Source: Artemia franciscana
Lineage: Eukaryota > Arthropoda > Branchiopoda > Anostraca > Artemiidae
Length of the DNA: 64,000 nucleotides
Direction of reading: 5' to 3'
NCBI RefSeq assembly: GCF_032884065.1
Contig: NC_088866.1
Span: 46,411,833 to 46,475,832, forward strand
The notes under the pieces were generated by a model. The model saw only the letters and a list, made by a program, of their open reading frames with translations, did no database searches and had not been told where the DNA came from. Position 1 is the first letter of the stretch. Every line of letters begins with the position of its first letter. The position numbers and the translations under genes are program-made. Shown in pieces: positions 20,895 through 33,924 of this stretch.

Positions 20895-22985
20895 TTTATC
20901 ATCTTGATGAATTTAACTCTTATGTTTGTCACACCCCAAAAATTACGAGCTCAGCTCTACGTTGAGGTTTGTTACGATTTTTAATCATGTTGCACTGAGT
21001 TGAGTCAACAAATTCATTAATTCGCCCATTCGTGATAGTCTTAGAGGTGACATTTGCATGAGGTCGAACTACTAAATCATTTTCTACTGTTTTGATATCC
21101 TTTGCACCAAAATTAGGAATCGGCTTCCTAATTTTAAGTACCTTCAAATATATTGGTCGGGGGCTGCCCCCCTGAATTTAGATTCACTAGGACCTGACCC
21201 AGGTAGGAAAAACCAATTTTAGCTTCACTGGTATTTTTGTTCTTCCCATGTCGTAAGTTTAGTTTTGTTTGGCCATTATTCGCTGTATATGACTTGGCAC
21301 CTCTTCTTCTTCTGAAATATGTAATTTGGCAAAGAATATTCATCCTGACAGCTTTTCCTAATGGAATAAGGAAATTAGATATTATTTATTCATTTACCGA
21401 TAAACAAATTCATTAATCTATGCCTTTATTAAAGCGTTATATTCCCGACTTTTTCCATCTTCCAGAGATGGTTGGATGCGGGCAAGCGCGGAAAGGTCGA
21501 TGAGGTCTCTATACTCATAAGAACAGTAGTTTTCCATTATAACAGGTGACACTTGGATGAGAGATTTCCTCAGTGGTAAGCCTAAAATTGATTTTTTATA
21601 GGCTATTATATCACTGTGATCAGGATAAGATAAAGACTATATGGGGCGTGTAGGCTATTGAAATTATAGATCCCCTTTATAAGGAATATGTTTGTTGAAA
21701 TATCTAAGTAACCGTAAAAGGGTCCCTAAATGGAAGCCCCTTGTCTCAAATGAAGAAGAGTGAGGACCATTCGAATTTAACCTTAATTATAGGCCTTCGA
21801 TTGAGCACGATTAAATATTATAGTAAGTGAATAAGGTGTTCAAACAGGGCCGTTTTTTTTTTAGGTGGGTAGATTATAAACCTAAACTGAATCAAAATTT
21901 TGGGTTTGTTTCAAGTTAGATATTTGGTAGCGCAAATTAAAAAGAATAACGTTAGTTCTACTAAGATATATCCTAAGGATAGTCACAGCTACTTTTTTGA
22001 CCGACGGTATATCAAATATTAAACTGTGCAAAAACATGGCTCCCCCCTTCCTTGTCTGGAATCACGTTTTATGTAAGCTATATTTTATGAACGTAGGATG
22101 ACTGACTACCGAAGATCCTAGTTCTTGGCCATCGATCTGCAACCCACTGGAAAATGGGTTTTCCCCGAAGGGGGGGGGGAGCGAGTAGTCATACAGAAGG
22201 ATTAAACACAAACTGAAAGTTCATGGGAAGGGCTTTAAATGGATTGGAAAGAAAGAAACAGCTGTGTTGGCCCCGAATGAATATCTGGTCCAAAGAGTTG
22301 TTGGTAGTAGGAGTAGTAGTAGTATCAAACCTTTCAACACATTTTCTGAAGTCAGCTTGTGTTTCACTTTTAATCTTTCACCCCAAGGTGATCTTATGTT
22401 TTTATTCTTTTTTTTCTTAGATCAGAAAAAATCCTATAGTACATATTGTGCTAAAATATAACGCATAATTAAATATAGGAATGTTATAAATATAAAAAAA
22501 AACCGTTTGAAGACATTTTATTATTTAAAAACAACTAAAGAATGGCAAGTGTTTTATGCTGCTACTTATGTTTTATGGATTTGAGTAATAAAAAAAATAA
22601 AAAAAATTCATAAGCTGTTTAAAAAATTAATACTGGATTAAAAAAGATCACTAAAAGTACAAACCTATTGAAGTAGTATTTTCATTTGAATTTTGCATAC
22701 AAAACTTGTAATTATTGTTATGTTTTGTGCTCTAAACTCTTTTAAGGCAGCACTTGTCAAGATGTAAAGATTTAAATTAGAGATGGATGGGACAACTTCC
22801 CATCCATTAAATTAGAGCTTGTTTATGGGACAACTTCATTGTTCTTTAAGCTTTGACTTATTTCTTTGCCTTCATTTGAAAATAATTGTTTGTTTTAATT
22901 ATTGTGAATGATTTTTTCAAATAAGTGTTCAAATAAGAATGATTATTTCAAATTATTCTGAATGATTATTTCAAATTATGTAAAT
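20895..22985. other. non-coding, nothing firm
   Basis: AT-rich sequence. It includes a small GTAGTAGGAGTAGTAGTAG tract near 22300 and short G or A runs. No supported gene. Confidence 0.4.
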
Positions 22986-22992
22986 AAGGTAA

Positions 22993-23056
22993 AGATTTTT
23001 CCTGGGGTTCTGACCATAACTGATTTGAATCATCCACGCTATAGTGCTCAGCCGCA
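22993..23056 (+). CDS. candidate internal exon, family unknown
   Basis: The segment reads KIFPGVLTITDLNHPRYSAQ with GC-richer codons than its surroundings and ends CAG|GTAAGTTTT, a near-perfect splice donor (GT at 23057). Upstream, AG dinucleotides in AATAAG|GT and GTAAAG|AT could be acceptors, but the pyrimidine tract is poor. I do not recognise the peptide. It could equally be a chance open segment. Confidence 0.2.
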
Positions 23057-23059
23057 GGT

Positions 23060-25980
23060 AAGTTTTGTCTTAAATTTTTATGAAGATCGAGCCCTGTTTA
23101 GCGTATTTTCCCTCTTTTTCCTAAATTATGCAAATCTTATTGTACAATTAACGGAAATTATTGTCCTGTATAATGATTGTTGTCCTGTATCTTGGTTGGT
23201 GCACTTTTGTGACAAAGATATAATCAAGACTTTTCTGTATCCGTTGTTGCTATTGGATTCACCCATTGTTGCTGCATCAATATATACCAAACTTTATTCA
23301 CAACAATGGTCCACAACAATGGGTAATTGTTGATGCAGTCAAACCAAAAAAGAGATGACAAAACCTGATTGGTTGTTTTGCATGAAAATTTAAGACAATA
23401 AAAAGTTTTCAAGTCATTACATTTTAGTTGTAAACCGTTGTTTCTTTACTGTAGTAAAATTCGAAGGGTAAATTCAAACTTGATGAATCTTATATACTTG
23501 GCATCGTCATAAAAATGACGCTCAATTTATGTATGCTATATGCTGTTCAGGTTCTATTTCAAAGGTCTTTTTTCTATTGCCAAGGCTTGTTCCATAGTCA
23601 CCTTTCATTACCATACACGTTGCCAAAGATATGTTTCTAAGTAAAAAACTGAAAATCAATTTGACTACAAATGAGTTCACATGGAAGTTTTTTTTTAAGA
23701 CTATAATCCTTCTAGAATAATAGAAAATCATAAAGCGTATTTTTGTAAAATAATTTAACGGCGTATAATTGTTACATTCTTAATATTTAATTTAACGCTT
23801 CGTAATTGTTACATCGAATATATTTATTGTTTTATGCTATGCAAATATTGTCAGTCACAAACCTACCCCAAGCTAATTATTGAAAGAATAATTAACGAGA
23901 TATAATTAGTATGTTTTCTTAATTATTTCTGAGGAATAAATATTATATTATGATTGATTTAAATTATATTTATATTGATGTTTTAAAAGTATTTATTCGA
24001 ATATAACCATGTTTTCATGAAATTTAAATATTATCACTTCGATTTTTCCGTGAGGAAAGTACTGTGGAGAAATTGGAAATATATGAGTTATATTACGACC
24101 ATTATTTCACAAATCAAATATATCCATGTTTTCGTGATCCTTAAATATCGTCACCCCAAGTTCATGATTATATTATAAAAAATATGATTATAAAAAAAGG
24201 TATATAGTAATCAATATTATTATTAATTGTTCTAACATTTTGTAATATCTACATCGTATGAAGCAGTCTTTTCATTGTATGCATATTTTACAGTGCAAAT
24301 ACATCCTATGGTAGGTATTTTAGAGTAAGTAACAAAATATAGGGTTATTCCAATTTGAATTGTTTTTTCATTTTGTACTCCGTGTTCTTTATTTTTGTCT
24401 TTTTATTTTTTTCGGGTCTGAGACGTTCCCATTATCACTCAGAAAATTTCTGAAAATTTCAATCAGATGATTCTGTAAGACTTTCTCTAATACTGAAGAA
24501 GAAAGGAAGCAGTTGTCCCTCCAAAACACCCGCTTTGTTTCGTCTAGTACTTGTTGGCCTTTTAAAACCCCATTATCACTTTTCTTTTCTTTAATTTTAT
24601 TATTTGTGTATAGTAATTAACATTATGTATATTTAAATTAAGAGTTTGTAAATGTTATCTATGCGTCGAATATATCTTTGCTTTTAGGATTTGCGATCAT
24701 AGGTACTTCAAATCAATCCTAAGCTATTTATTAAAGAATAATTAGCCAAGTTTATTAATTATAACTATAAAACAATCAATGATAGATAATAATCAAATTA
24801 TTTATATTTAAAGTATTTTGTAATTATTTGAACGAATGTATCTATATTTTGATGATTTGTAAGCAACGTCACTCAAATCTTGACTAAGATATAAACGTAA
24901 GTTTGGATCATCCTTAACAACCTTCTGCAGTGTGTGATGACTCTAAAGAACTGTGGTTTTATGGTAGATTATTCATCCCTATGGTTTTTACTTGACTTAA
25001 TTACTTATTTGACTTAAAGTTCTTGCTTGGCAGCGTCACGAGTGCAGAGGGAAACAGACATCAGTGTATCGTTGCCAACGCTTTGAAATAAACCATTCCA
25101 GTTTTCCAACTAAAATTGTAAGGCAAGAAATAAAGCCGTTCCATCTGAACCACAGGTTAAAAATCTGCCGTAACAAGACGAAAAGTTTCGATAAATTGTA
25201 ACTTGAGCCGATGTCCAAGTCACAAAAGAGCAAGTAAACCCAAATGTACTGGAAAATTTGTATTTTACCAAAACATTTCTAAATTTTACCGCATTGGGCC
25301 AGTTCCTCTAAATTGTACCAAATATGGTACGATTTTAGCGCAATAGCAACGCTGCGTCAGTACCGTTAGTTACATCCCTTGGGGTCCATGGTCGGGGTAG
25401 TAAGTCCCCCCTGGATTGTGTAGAACGTGTCAGTAGGACGTGTTGGAACGTTCAAGCTTTTATTTATAAGTGTTTAATGTGTCGTGAAATAGGCCTAGTC
25501 TGGTAAATAAACTAACTAAAGCTTTCAATAGTTCTGGATTTAGATATCTCTGACATATATTTTTGTTTTGTTTGATGTAGATTCCTCATTTGTCTTTAAA
25601 AGCGATTTCACAACCTTAGATTGTCCCACTGCTTGAGAGCTAATGACGAGAAAAACCCTAACCAAGGATTTTGAACACTCTTTAACATATGTTCCATAGT
25701 CCAGTTAGCGAAATTTTGTCATCTTTATTTTCTTCCACCCTAAATGATAGTGATGAAAAAAACAGCGGCAATGATAATTTCGCTCATAGATTGATATCCC
25801 TCTCAGGAAAAATACTGCCATGTCGATAATGATAAAATTAAACTTTCTGTTGGGCAACAGAGGGTTATTCAGACTTGCCAAAGAGACCATCCGAAAGAAC
25901 GTAAAAGATTATGATAAATGGTAGAAGGTCTCAAAAAGTTCGATTTTTTATGTTACAACTTCACATACCAAACTGTTCCT
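23060..25980. other. non-coding, nothing recognised
   Basis: AT-rich sequence with no supported gene or RNA. Short ORFs lack family signatures. Confidence 0.4.
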
Positions 25981-25984
25981 AAGC

Positions 25985-26830
25985 TTATTGCTGTTACACT
26001 CTTTTGACAACCTGCATACAGGTAGCATGTTCTGATTCAGTTCCTTCCCTCCTCAAATTTTTTGAAAATTTCACCTTTATGTTCTTAGGCACAGTTGTAG
26101 TAGTAATCACTGTAGTAGTATTGATATTCCTGGTAATAGTATTGAATAGCGGTAGTACTACTAGCAGCAGTAGTATTAACCTATTGCCTTTTGGTCAGTT
26201 GAACATCCCACTCATCAGGTCCTGGAAGCTTCAATTTAATACAATTGACCTAGCCCATGAGGCTAGGTCATATTGACCTAGCCTATACCTTAATACTATA
26301 ACCTAACTGATATGTCTTCTTGATAACCTGTATGTTCATATACTTCTTGAAATACTCTTTTCAATACTTTTAGTCCTAAATTAGTTGCAATAGAAGTATT
26401 AGTAGTAAATATAGTAGTAATAGTACTATTAGCAGTAGTGTCCACATATTGCCTTTTGGTGAGATGATATTCCCCTTTAAGTATTTTGTGAAACTTCCAA
26501 CTTAATACCCAAATGAATTCTTGAGGTACGCTATTTTGACAATGTCCATGCACATAGCGTCCTTTGATTTAATTAAAATTTTCCGTTAATACTGTAAATG
26601 GAGTAGTGGGTAGTAGCTGGGGTGGTAATTGTAGTTGTATTGGTAGCATGTAAATATTGTCTTTTTGATCATCTTCCTTATCATTTCCTCAATTTTCCAA
26701 ATTGATAAACTCAGTTATTCCTGTGTTGTACCCTTTTGACAATCCGTATACACATAACGCGTTTTGATTTAGTTTAACACTCCCCTCAACATGAAATTTT
26801 CACCTGAATACCCTTCGTTTTCTTGGAAAG
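25985..26830. repeat. degenerate tandem repeat with (GTA)n cores
   Basis: The element TTTTGACAATSYRTAYACA followed by TAGCG or TAACGCG and TTTGATTTA recurs at about 26003, 26535 and 26737. Between these lie GTAGTAGTAAT-type tracts (26090-26180, 26399-26440, 26610-26645) and a TATTGCCTTTTGGT element. These look like strongly diverged repeat units. The flanking 270-bp satellite starts soon after. Confidence 0.45.
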
Positions 26831-26894
26831 AAAAGTTCAAACATGCACACATTTCTCAATAAAATATAATATGTGTAAATATGAACAAATTGCC

Positions 26895-28165
26895 TAACTC
26901 ACAGCCCTTGTCCTGAGGACTGTTGAGAGGTTGACATCCCCTTAGACATAATTACTGGACCTTTCAACAATGCTGAACAAAATAGCTCTTTAAAAATTTC
27001 GATTGGGTATGTTTTAAAGAATAATAGGCTTAGGGGTAGGGGCCGACATGCCTCTCTTCCCTTTGACTGTTAAAAAGGGCACTCAAACTTCCGACTTCCA
27101 ATCAAAGAACTCCATCCGATCCAAAGTTTATACAGCTACCCGTTCCATAAAAGCCTTATATGCCCTGTGCATAACTTAAAACCCTTGTCCAACAGCTCCG
27201 GTGGATTCTGTCCACCCTAAAGACGTTTTTATATGATTTTTGGACTATTGGTAACAAAAGGGCTATCTCACAATTTCAATTGAACCTGTTTTGGGAAAAG
27301 AGGATGTCAGGGAGGTGGGCTAGTTGCTAAACATCATTTTTGACTCTTAAAAGAGAACCAGAACTATATATATCCAATAAAGTTAGCCTCTTCTAAAGTT
27401 CAAACGACTATCACTTCCATAAGAACCTTATATGCCCCTATGTCATAGCTTACAGCCCTTATCCCGAGACTCTGGGGAATTCTATTCACAAAAATTTTTA
27501 TCGGATTTTTGGAAAATACGACGAAGGGAGGGGGGATGGCTACCCGAGATTACTTTGAATCTTTAAAAGGGATTTAGAACATCCAATTCCTAATTTAATG
27601 AGCCCCTTCAGACTTTGTACGACCACCCTTCCCATAAAAACCTTATATGCCCTTGGGACATATCTTATAACCCTTGTGCAGAGGCTGTTGGGAGGTGTTA
27701 TCCTAAAAACATAATTTCCAGACCTTTTAATTTCACTGAGCAAAACCGCAAAATTTTGATTAGATATGTTTTGGGGATTGACGGGCATGGGGGGGTGGCT
27801 TGTTGCCCTCCAATCACTTATAGCTATTAAAAAAAGGTCCTTCCTATTTCTAATCGAATGAGCATTTTTTGAAGTTTCTACGACAACAAATAGCCATCTT
27901 AAATTTCTACCAGATACAATTTCGGAAAATACACGGTGTAGGGGGGGGGGAGTATCCATCCTCCGATCATTTTAAACATTTATGTTGTACAGAACGGCAA
28001 TCTCAAAATTTTGAATCTTAAAAATGGAATTAGATCTTCTGATTACCATTCCAAAGAGCACTCTCTGAAGTTTATACGATCACCCTTTCTATATAAACTC
28101 ATATGCCCCAATGCATAACTTACAACCCTTGCCCTGATGGCTGTAGGAGATCTGTCAGAAAAGTG
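26895..28165 (+). repeat. second ~270-bp satellite array
   Basis: Diverged units of the family at 15128-16575. Landmarks AACCTTATATGCCC occur at about 27151, 27423, 27637 and, as CTCATATGCCCC, 28097. Each is followed by CATAACTTACAACCCTTG, a TTTTATATGATTTTTGGAC-type part, GGCTATCTCA, TGTTTTGGGAAAAG and TAGTTGC. It is more decayed than the first array. A 139-codon minus-strand frame inside is a chance product. Confidence 0.7.
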
Positions 28166-28189
28166 GCTAGAAAAGTAAAGAGCTCCGTT

Positions 28190-28345
28190 AAGTCAAAAAT
28201 GAGCAGAAATATATTCAAGTAGTTTTCCGAGCGAAAAACCACCGAAAATTACCATCAATAAATAAATGAAACCCAAAACGAGCAGAAATTACAATAAATA
28301 ACCAAGTTAAACTCAAAATGAGCAAAAGTTAATATAAGTAGGGCT
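28190..28345. repeat. AAACGAGCAGAAATTA subrepeat cluster
   Basis: Three or four copies of a motif AACCCAAAACGAGCAGAAAT at about 50-70-base spacing. It is the same subrepeat seen at 13.7-15.1, 35.4, 40.3 and 52 kb. Confidence 0.65.
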
Positions 28346-28349
28346 GACA

Positions 28350-28555
28350 ACCACAATGCCTTCTCAAGACCTGAATATAATTCGTATTTTACTGACTTAA
28401 AAGACCCTGGATTCTCAGTTTAATATATAATATTATTCATTCCTTGAAGTTTTGATAATGTTTTATTTATTAAAGTAACAAGAGTGAAAACATTGAATAT
28501 ATTTTCATTTTCAGTAAAATGCAAATTATGTTCTGGTCTTGAAAAGGCACGGAGG
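28350..28555. other. non-coding, nothing recognised
   Basis: Short AT-rich link between two repeat clusters. Confidence 0.4.
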
Positions 28556-28559
28556 GTGA

Positions 28560-29075
28560 GATCCAATCAAATGAGAACTATTCGAAGTTTCTACGAAAGC
28601 TCCTTCCCTACGAAGTGCCCGGGTTTACTCATATTATTATTTACCCAGGCAGTACTATTGCGCTGCCTATAATAGCTCAGATCGCAAATTACGCACATCT
28701 ACAATCGTTCGTAAATTTCTACGAAAGCTCCTTCCCTAAGAAGTGACCGGGTCTAAGAAAATGATAAATAAATAAATAATACATTTTACTCATATCACTA
28801 TTTACCTAGACAACACTATTGTCCTACCTACAATAGGATAATTTCACTCTCAGATCACAAATTATGCACATCTACAATCGTTCGTAAATTTCTGCGAAAG
28901 CTCCTTCCCTAAGAAGTGACCGGGTCTAAGAAAATGATAAATAAATAAATAATACATTTTACTCATATCACTATTTGCCTAGGCAGTACTATTGAGCTGC
29001 CTACAATAGTATAATTTCACTCTCAGATCACAAATTATGAACATCTACAATCGTTCGTAAATTTATCAGAAGGGG
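28560..29075. repeat. 173-bp tandem repeat, three to four copies
   Basis: CTACAATCGTTCGTAAATTT occurs at about 28700, 28873 and 29046, exactly 173 bases apart. Each is preceded by CTCAGATCACAAATTATG and, in full units, followed by ACGAAAGCTCCTTCCCTAAG and a GATAAATAAATAAATAAT spacer. A first partial unit starts near 28575. Confidence 0.88.
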
Positions 29076-29079
29076 AATG

Positions 29080-30665
29080 ATCAGTTTCCAAACGTGAATT
29101 TTATGATTGTTGAACCTGAGTGAGGGTCAAAAACATATTTTAGAAATTAGGAAAAATAGAACTAGTTGTTCTAATAATAAGCTGGAACTGGTAAGAGTTG
29201 TGATCTCACAGAGTAAAAAGAAAATATATAAGGGCAAATTAGTGGTGACGCATGTTTAAGCTTCATTATAGACAAACTGATATTATTTTTTATAACATTA
29301 TTTTTTTTATAAAATGTTTTTTCTTATAAAATAGAATTATTTTTATACATTACTTTCTATAAAATAAAAAACGTTTGACTGTAGCGCCTCCTTGTGTTAT
29401 TTGGAGATTTGAGTAGCGTACAACTTTCAAACCCAATCAGAGTGAAGTTTTAAGGCATAATTTTTCAAAACTAGAAAAGAGGGAAGTTGTCAGCAGCTAT
29501 GTTTTAATCTGTATGATGAATCTTGATGTTTTTTATCTTTATTCTTTTTTGTTTGGCAAAATATAAAAAAAACAAAGTCCCTGTTGTTTTTAGCAAATCA
29601 ATGCACTAATATCTTGTATCTTTTAACAGAAAACAATTTTAACAAAAATCTGAGGACTCTTCTTGCTCCTTGGGCTTTTTTTGTGCATAAATTTTTCTTC
29701 ATTCTACTCTTATCAGTGCTCTAAGAACTTTGATGAGATTGTCAACTTTTCAGTGTTTTATTTGGCATAGAGCTGTAGGATCTTAGCACTTTAATAAGTA
29801 AAAAAATGGGCTTACAGTCTTCGTTGACAATACTCGGAAAACAAAGAATTAAAGTTGGCATTAATTTTCGAACCAATTTCATTCAGTATTGAAGTTCTAC
29901 TTCTTCTTCTTGAAACACAAGAGTGCTGTTAACGTTGGATAAAAATATGCATATTATTCATGGATCTTGTTTTTTTTTTTACAATCAGGTGCACTATGAC
30001 ACGGTTCAGGCAACAGACTTTTCAAGCCCCGTCCTCATTTTTTCGAATAGTGTCAAAACCTTTACAATTTTTTTAAATTCATTTGTATATTTTACTGCAA
30101 ATTCAAGAATTGGTTATGCGACAAAGAACCTTATTTCTTTTAACAGAAGGATGTGTTAAAAAAATTCCGCTTGCCATGGATAACTAGGTCTTAGCTTAAG
30201 AATCTATCGATATTGAAAAGTCATTTTAACGTTAAATTCAGTGACAAACACAGGTCTTGAAGTAAATCTTGGCTTTTTTTGTGAACAGCTTTAACTATAT
30301 TGTGGTTTGAATATTAATATAATATTGAGGGTGATAACGCTCCTCTAAATTTTAAGCTCTCTTAAAATACTCTTTAATATTGACAATAATTGTTGTTGTT
30401 GTTGTTGTTTTTTTTGTTTTTTTTTACTTCGGGATCATGATATTATGTTGTTTTATTATGTATGAATTATTATGTATGTTTTTTTGTTTCTCGGTGCACA
30501 ATTTCACCCTACTTCTTATAATAGATTAACTTGTTTTTTTTTTGTTCTTAGTTTTTATTATTTTTACTCTTCTATTTTTCGTTCTTTTTTGTTAGTAGCA
30601 CACCCTCGCAAGCGACAGTTTTCGTGTGCTATCAATTGATTTTGTCTCTGTTATTTCTTTTGAAT
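29080..30665. other. non-coding, nothing recognised
   Basis: AT-rich DNA with a (GTT)n tract near 30391-30412 and T runs. No supported gene. Confidence 0.4.
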
Positions 30666-30671
30666 AATAAG

Positions 30672-30732
<61 letters not shown>
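30672..30732. repeat. (CTA)n microsatellite
   Basis: About 20 CTA triplets. The same triplet ends the LINE family copies, but no LINE sequence adjoins on either side here. Confidence 0.95.
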
Positions 30733-31029
30733 GTTGCAATTTAACGAATTACCAAATAAAAAATATGCAAAATCTTAAGGAGAGTATTTGTTATGTTTAT
30801 ATTGCTTGCGTTTTGTCTAGGATAAGAATAAATATTTTAGACTCTCTATATGCTATTGGGCTTTTGTACTTAATATTAACTAAACATTTTTTATTCAAGA
30901 ATTAAGCAACAGTAGTTACCCTTTTTCTCATATTCCTGCGTGGAACTTCTTTATTTTCGCTTTTATCTTTTTTAGTATGATTAGCTGATGATATTCGAAT
31001 AGCAAGAAGATATAAACTAAAAATACGAA

Positions 31030-31107
31030 ATGTTTAGAAGCAATAGTGATTCAAAAAGAGATAGAAGAGGCTTTAGTCTAAGAAGCAAAAAACGAGGATG
31101 GGATGAG
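31030..31107 (+). CDS. candidate first coding exon, family unknown
   Basis: An ATG at 31030 opens 26 codons reading MFRSNSDSKRDRRGFSLRSK and then KRGWDE, ending GAG|GTAAGAGAG, a good splice donor at 31108. The composition is Ser/Arg/Lys-rich, like a disordered N-terminus, unlike the random AT-rich ORFs nearby. No stop lies between ATG and donor. I do not recognise the protein. A promoter or matching second exon was not identified. Confidence 0.3.
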
Positions 31108-31109
31108 GT

Positions 31110-31660
31110 AAGAGAGAATATTTCAAATCTTTTTCAATTTAAAAGTTCTATGAAAATGTTCGAAATAATACACATAGCTTGCTAAAACTTTCTCGAATGT
31201 TCTATGAGTAGGTTATTTCTTTGTTTTGTATTAAATCCTTGTTTATGCTTCTACGACACGCAAAATCATTCATGTACTTATGAAATCTTTCACATGCCTA
31301 AATTCTTTCAAGCCCGGTCCTCAAACACGCCAATTCCGTCCTCACAAAGAAAGTTGACCCATATAAAGCCAAATCAATAAAATAAGAAATTTGAGGAGTT
31401 TCGGCCACTCCTGCGTAGTTACATCCTGGTGGTCCAGTTTTGACGTAACTTCTGGAACTCTTCCGTATTAGCCAATGTTGAAACCTAAAGTGAGTTTCGA
31501 AGTTGGTCAATATTACTTTTTTACTTTTTCGAGTATACTTTCTTCGAGGTTGGCCAATATTTCAAATCTTTATTTGACTTTTAGCCGACCTTACAGTAAA
31601 TATTTTGCATACAAAAATTCTTTCTAGCCGTTTGCATTGACAATTTACTGACAAAATTAG
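31110..31660. other. non-coding, nothing recognised
   Basis: Candidate intron sequence between two exon-like segments. It contains diverged duplicates of GAAGTTGGTCAATATT / GAGGTTGGCCAATATT near 31500 and 31550. Confidence 0.35.
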
Positions 31661-31663
31661 CAG

Positions 31664-31860
31664 AATTGCATCTCATTAATGATAATTTAATCCACAACTT
31701 TTGGAAAGTCACCAATCAAAATTTGATATTTGGAAGCGGTAATGGTTGCAACATTCGATTTTTGGCCCTTTTAATAAACAATGTAAAAATGAAAGCCTGT
31801 ACTCTCTCATTTCTTGCTGCAGCCCTAAGAGGGCATAAATGTCATCTAAATCTTTTCAAG
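31664..31860 (+). CDS. candidate internal exon, family unknown
   Basis: Open for 65 codons between TTAGCAG (AG at 31662-31663) and TTCAAG|GTAATTTTT (GT at 31861). It reads LHLINDNLIHNFWKV, FGSGNGCNIRFLALLINN, then MKACTLSFLAAALRGHKC and HLNLFK. Residue use (Trp, Cys, Gly, balanced helices) looks protein-like, more so than neighbouring frames. The phase does not match the donor at 31107, so the two are not simple consecutive exons. The family is unknown, and a retrotransposon fragment is possible. Confidence 0.3.
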
Positions 31861-31929
31861 GTAATTTTTATCCGAAATATATTTTATCGCTGGTTTCTAA
31901 ACTTAGAAAAGTTTTTATAATAATTTCTC

Positions 31930-33920
31930 TTGGGAGTCCGAAAACTTTGCCGAAAATATATCTACTAATAGAGAAACAAAGCTGACTCTTGGCCATAAGC
32001 ATTTCAAACATATTGCCAGGGGGAAATCTCTATGGTAGAAAATATATAATTTAAGTTATCAAAGTCACGAAAACAATGACAGAGATGAAAAGAGATTCTA
32101 GGGCACAGATAACTCAAATTAGTAAGAAAGTTGAATCTCATTTCCTCTATCCACATTGAACATTTTGGTGCCATCTAGCAATCCTTAAGAGCAACATTTT
32201 TACAAAGTTCCCAAACTGATTTATCATATAAGGTATTGGACATGATGTCACAGATTTCAGTACTCTTAGGTTCTCAGCACAAATTTTCGCCACAAAAAAC
32301 TACCTTCTTATGTGTTTCCGTTAATATAAACCTGTACTGCTACCATAAATTTGTCTGAAACAATTGATTGTATTTTTTTTTTTAATAAGAGACATTCTGA
32401 AAAAAAATCTCCTTAAATTGTGAATGTAATACTAAAAAATATTTTTCAAAAATGGAAATGGAAAATATAGTTTCTCTTCATGGACGAAATAGCATGTGTT
32501 AAACAGTTTTATACTCTGATTTTTAAAATTCAGATGCTTCTGTAAAATTTTAAGATTTTGAGTTTATAATATTTTAGAATATACCAGATGTTTCACAAAT
32601 TTAGCTAATGTATTCTTACGATTCCCTTCCACTGAAATCTTTAAAAAAAATGTTGCGTTAAAAAATGAGTAAGTGCAAACGAAGAAAGAACAAAAACGAA
32701 AATACGACCTGGGAGTTTTTTTATTTGTGAATATGTTATACACTTCACTAATTTTTCTTGTTCTGTTTTTCTGACCTTTAGATACTATTTAATGTCTATT
32801 TTTTATATGTTAGGGCTCCATTTTCAAATTTTTATCTCTTATCAGAAATTATTGGCAAGAAATTTTATAAGTGAGCAGCAAAGCGTGGTAACTAGGCACC
32901 AATTGTCAGTAAATCAGAGCGGCAAGCCTAACAGGTTTAGTTATTTATTATTATTTGGTTTAGGGGTTTTTGATGTTGGACTTTTGGTTTTCTCGAAACT
33001 TCCAGACATCTTTCCCTGGGTCAAATGGATCGAACATCTTGTTCTCAAAGTGGGAAAGAGGTCTGGGGTCTGGAAATGGGACAAAAGGCTCTTTGTTCCT
33101 AATTACCAAGGAAATAGCATCTTTAAATCCCTGGACCAAAAAAGGCTATTATAGAAAAAATCCCAGGGCACACCCCAACTGAGCCAAAAAGAGGCAGAAC
33201 TACGTTTTATTCCTTATCCTTTAAAACGTTTGTCGTTAAGTCCATGGACCAAAGAGAACTCAATACGGAAGGAAAAAATTAAATATTGTTCCCTCTCAAA
33301 ATTAGCCGGGCTAAGTGCCAGAAAGGGGCTAACAATCGTTTTCCCAGACACTTCTTATCAAAAGATGTTCACAACAAAGCGGGAGGGGGCTCATTTTAGT
33401 TAAATTTTGTCAAGATTGAATAAATATGCCTTTGGGGATGGCATTACCCCAAAGCCCCTGGGGTAAGGGCAGTAAATAAGAAAAATTGCCAATTGTTTAC
33501 ACGTGTCTTATAACGGAAAAAGGGGCTCGTTTTATATACAGTGTGCAAATGGCTCGTAGCTTTCAGAGACTAGTGTCATGGTAAAAATAAAATGAAGCGA
33601 CTTTTCATGGGAGGTGTACTAGTCCCGGAAGCAGGGTAATCTTTTTTTTTTAGTCCTGATCAGTTTGAGACTTTGAGTTACAACTGTATGGGCCAAGAGG
33701 TACTAATTGTCCCCATAAATATTCTGGGGCATGCCCTGCCTCCATTATTGCGCTAAAAAGACACAAAATTTAAATTTTGTATCCATTTGGACAAAAACTT
33801 AGTTGTCTAAAAATTTAGTTGTCTCTAAAACAGGGTTTAACGAAGGGCCAGAAAAGGACCAAAAATCCCTGCCGGTTTGTGTAGACATTTTGAAGAGGAC
33901 TCTTTTCATTTGAAATTGAA
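31930..33920. other. non-coding, nothing firm
   Basis: AT-rich, then (32980-33900) a GC-richer part with CCTGGGTC, GGGGTAAGGGC and GGACCAAAAA pieces that reads like an old dispersed repeat. Its ORFs up to 120 codons show no family signature. Confidence 0.4.
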
Positions 33921-33924
33921 ACAT

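Noticed and set aside
27540..27959. 139-codon minus-strand ORF, one of the longest in the window
   Set aside because: It lies wholly within decayed 270-bp satellite units, and neighbouring units do not keep the frame.
28560..29075. Regular 173-bp spacing considered as a CRISPR-like array
   Set aside because: The units are whole tandem copies without unique spacers of constant length, and the genome is eukaryotic.
30672..30732. (CTA)n tract as the tail of another LINE copy
   Set aside because: No LINE coding sequence adjoins on either strand; kept only as a microsatellite and a possible bare tail.
32792..33182. 120-codon plus-strand ORF as a membrane protein gene
   Set aside because: It has no start context or splice borders, overlaps another frame of equal quality and sits in repeat-like DNA.
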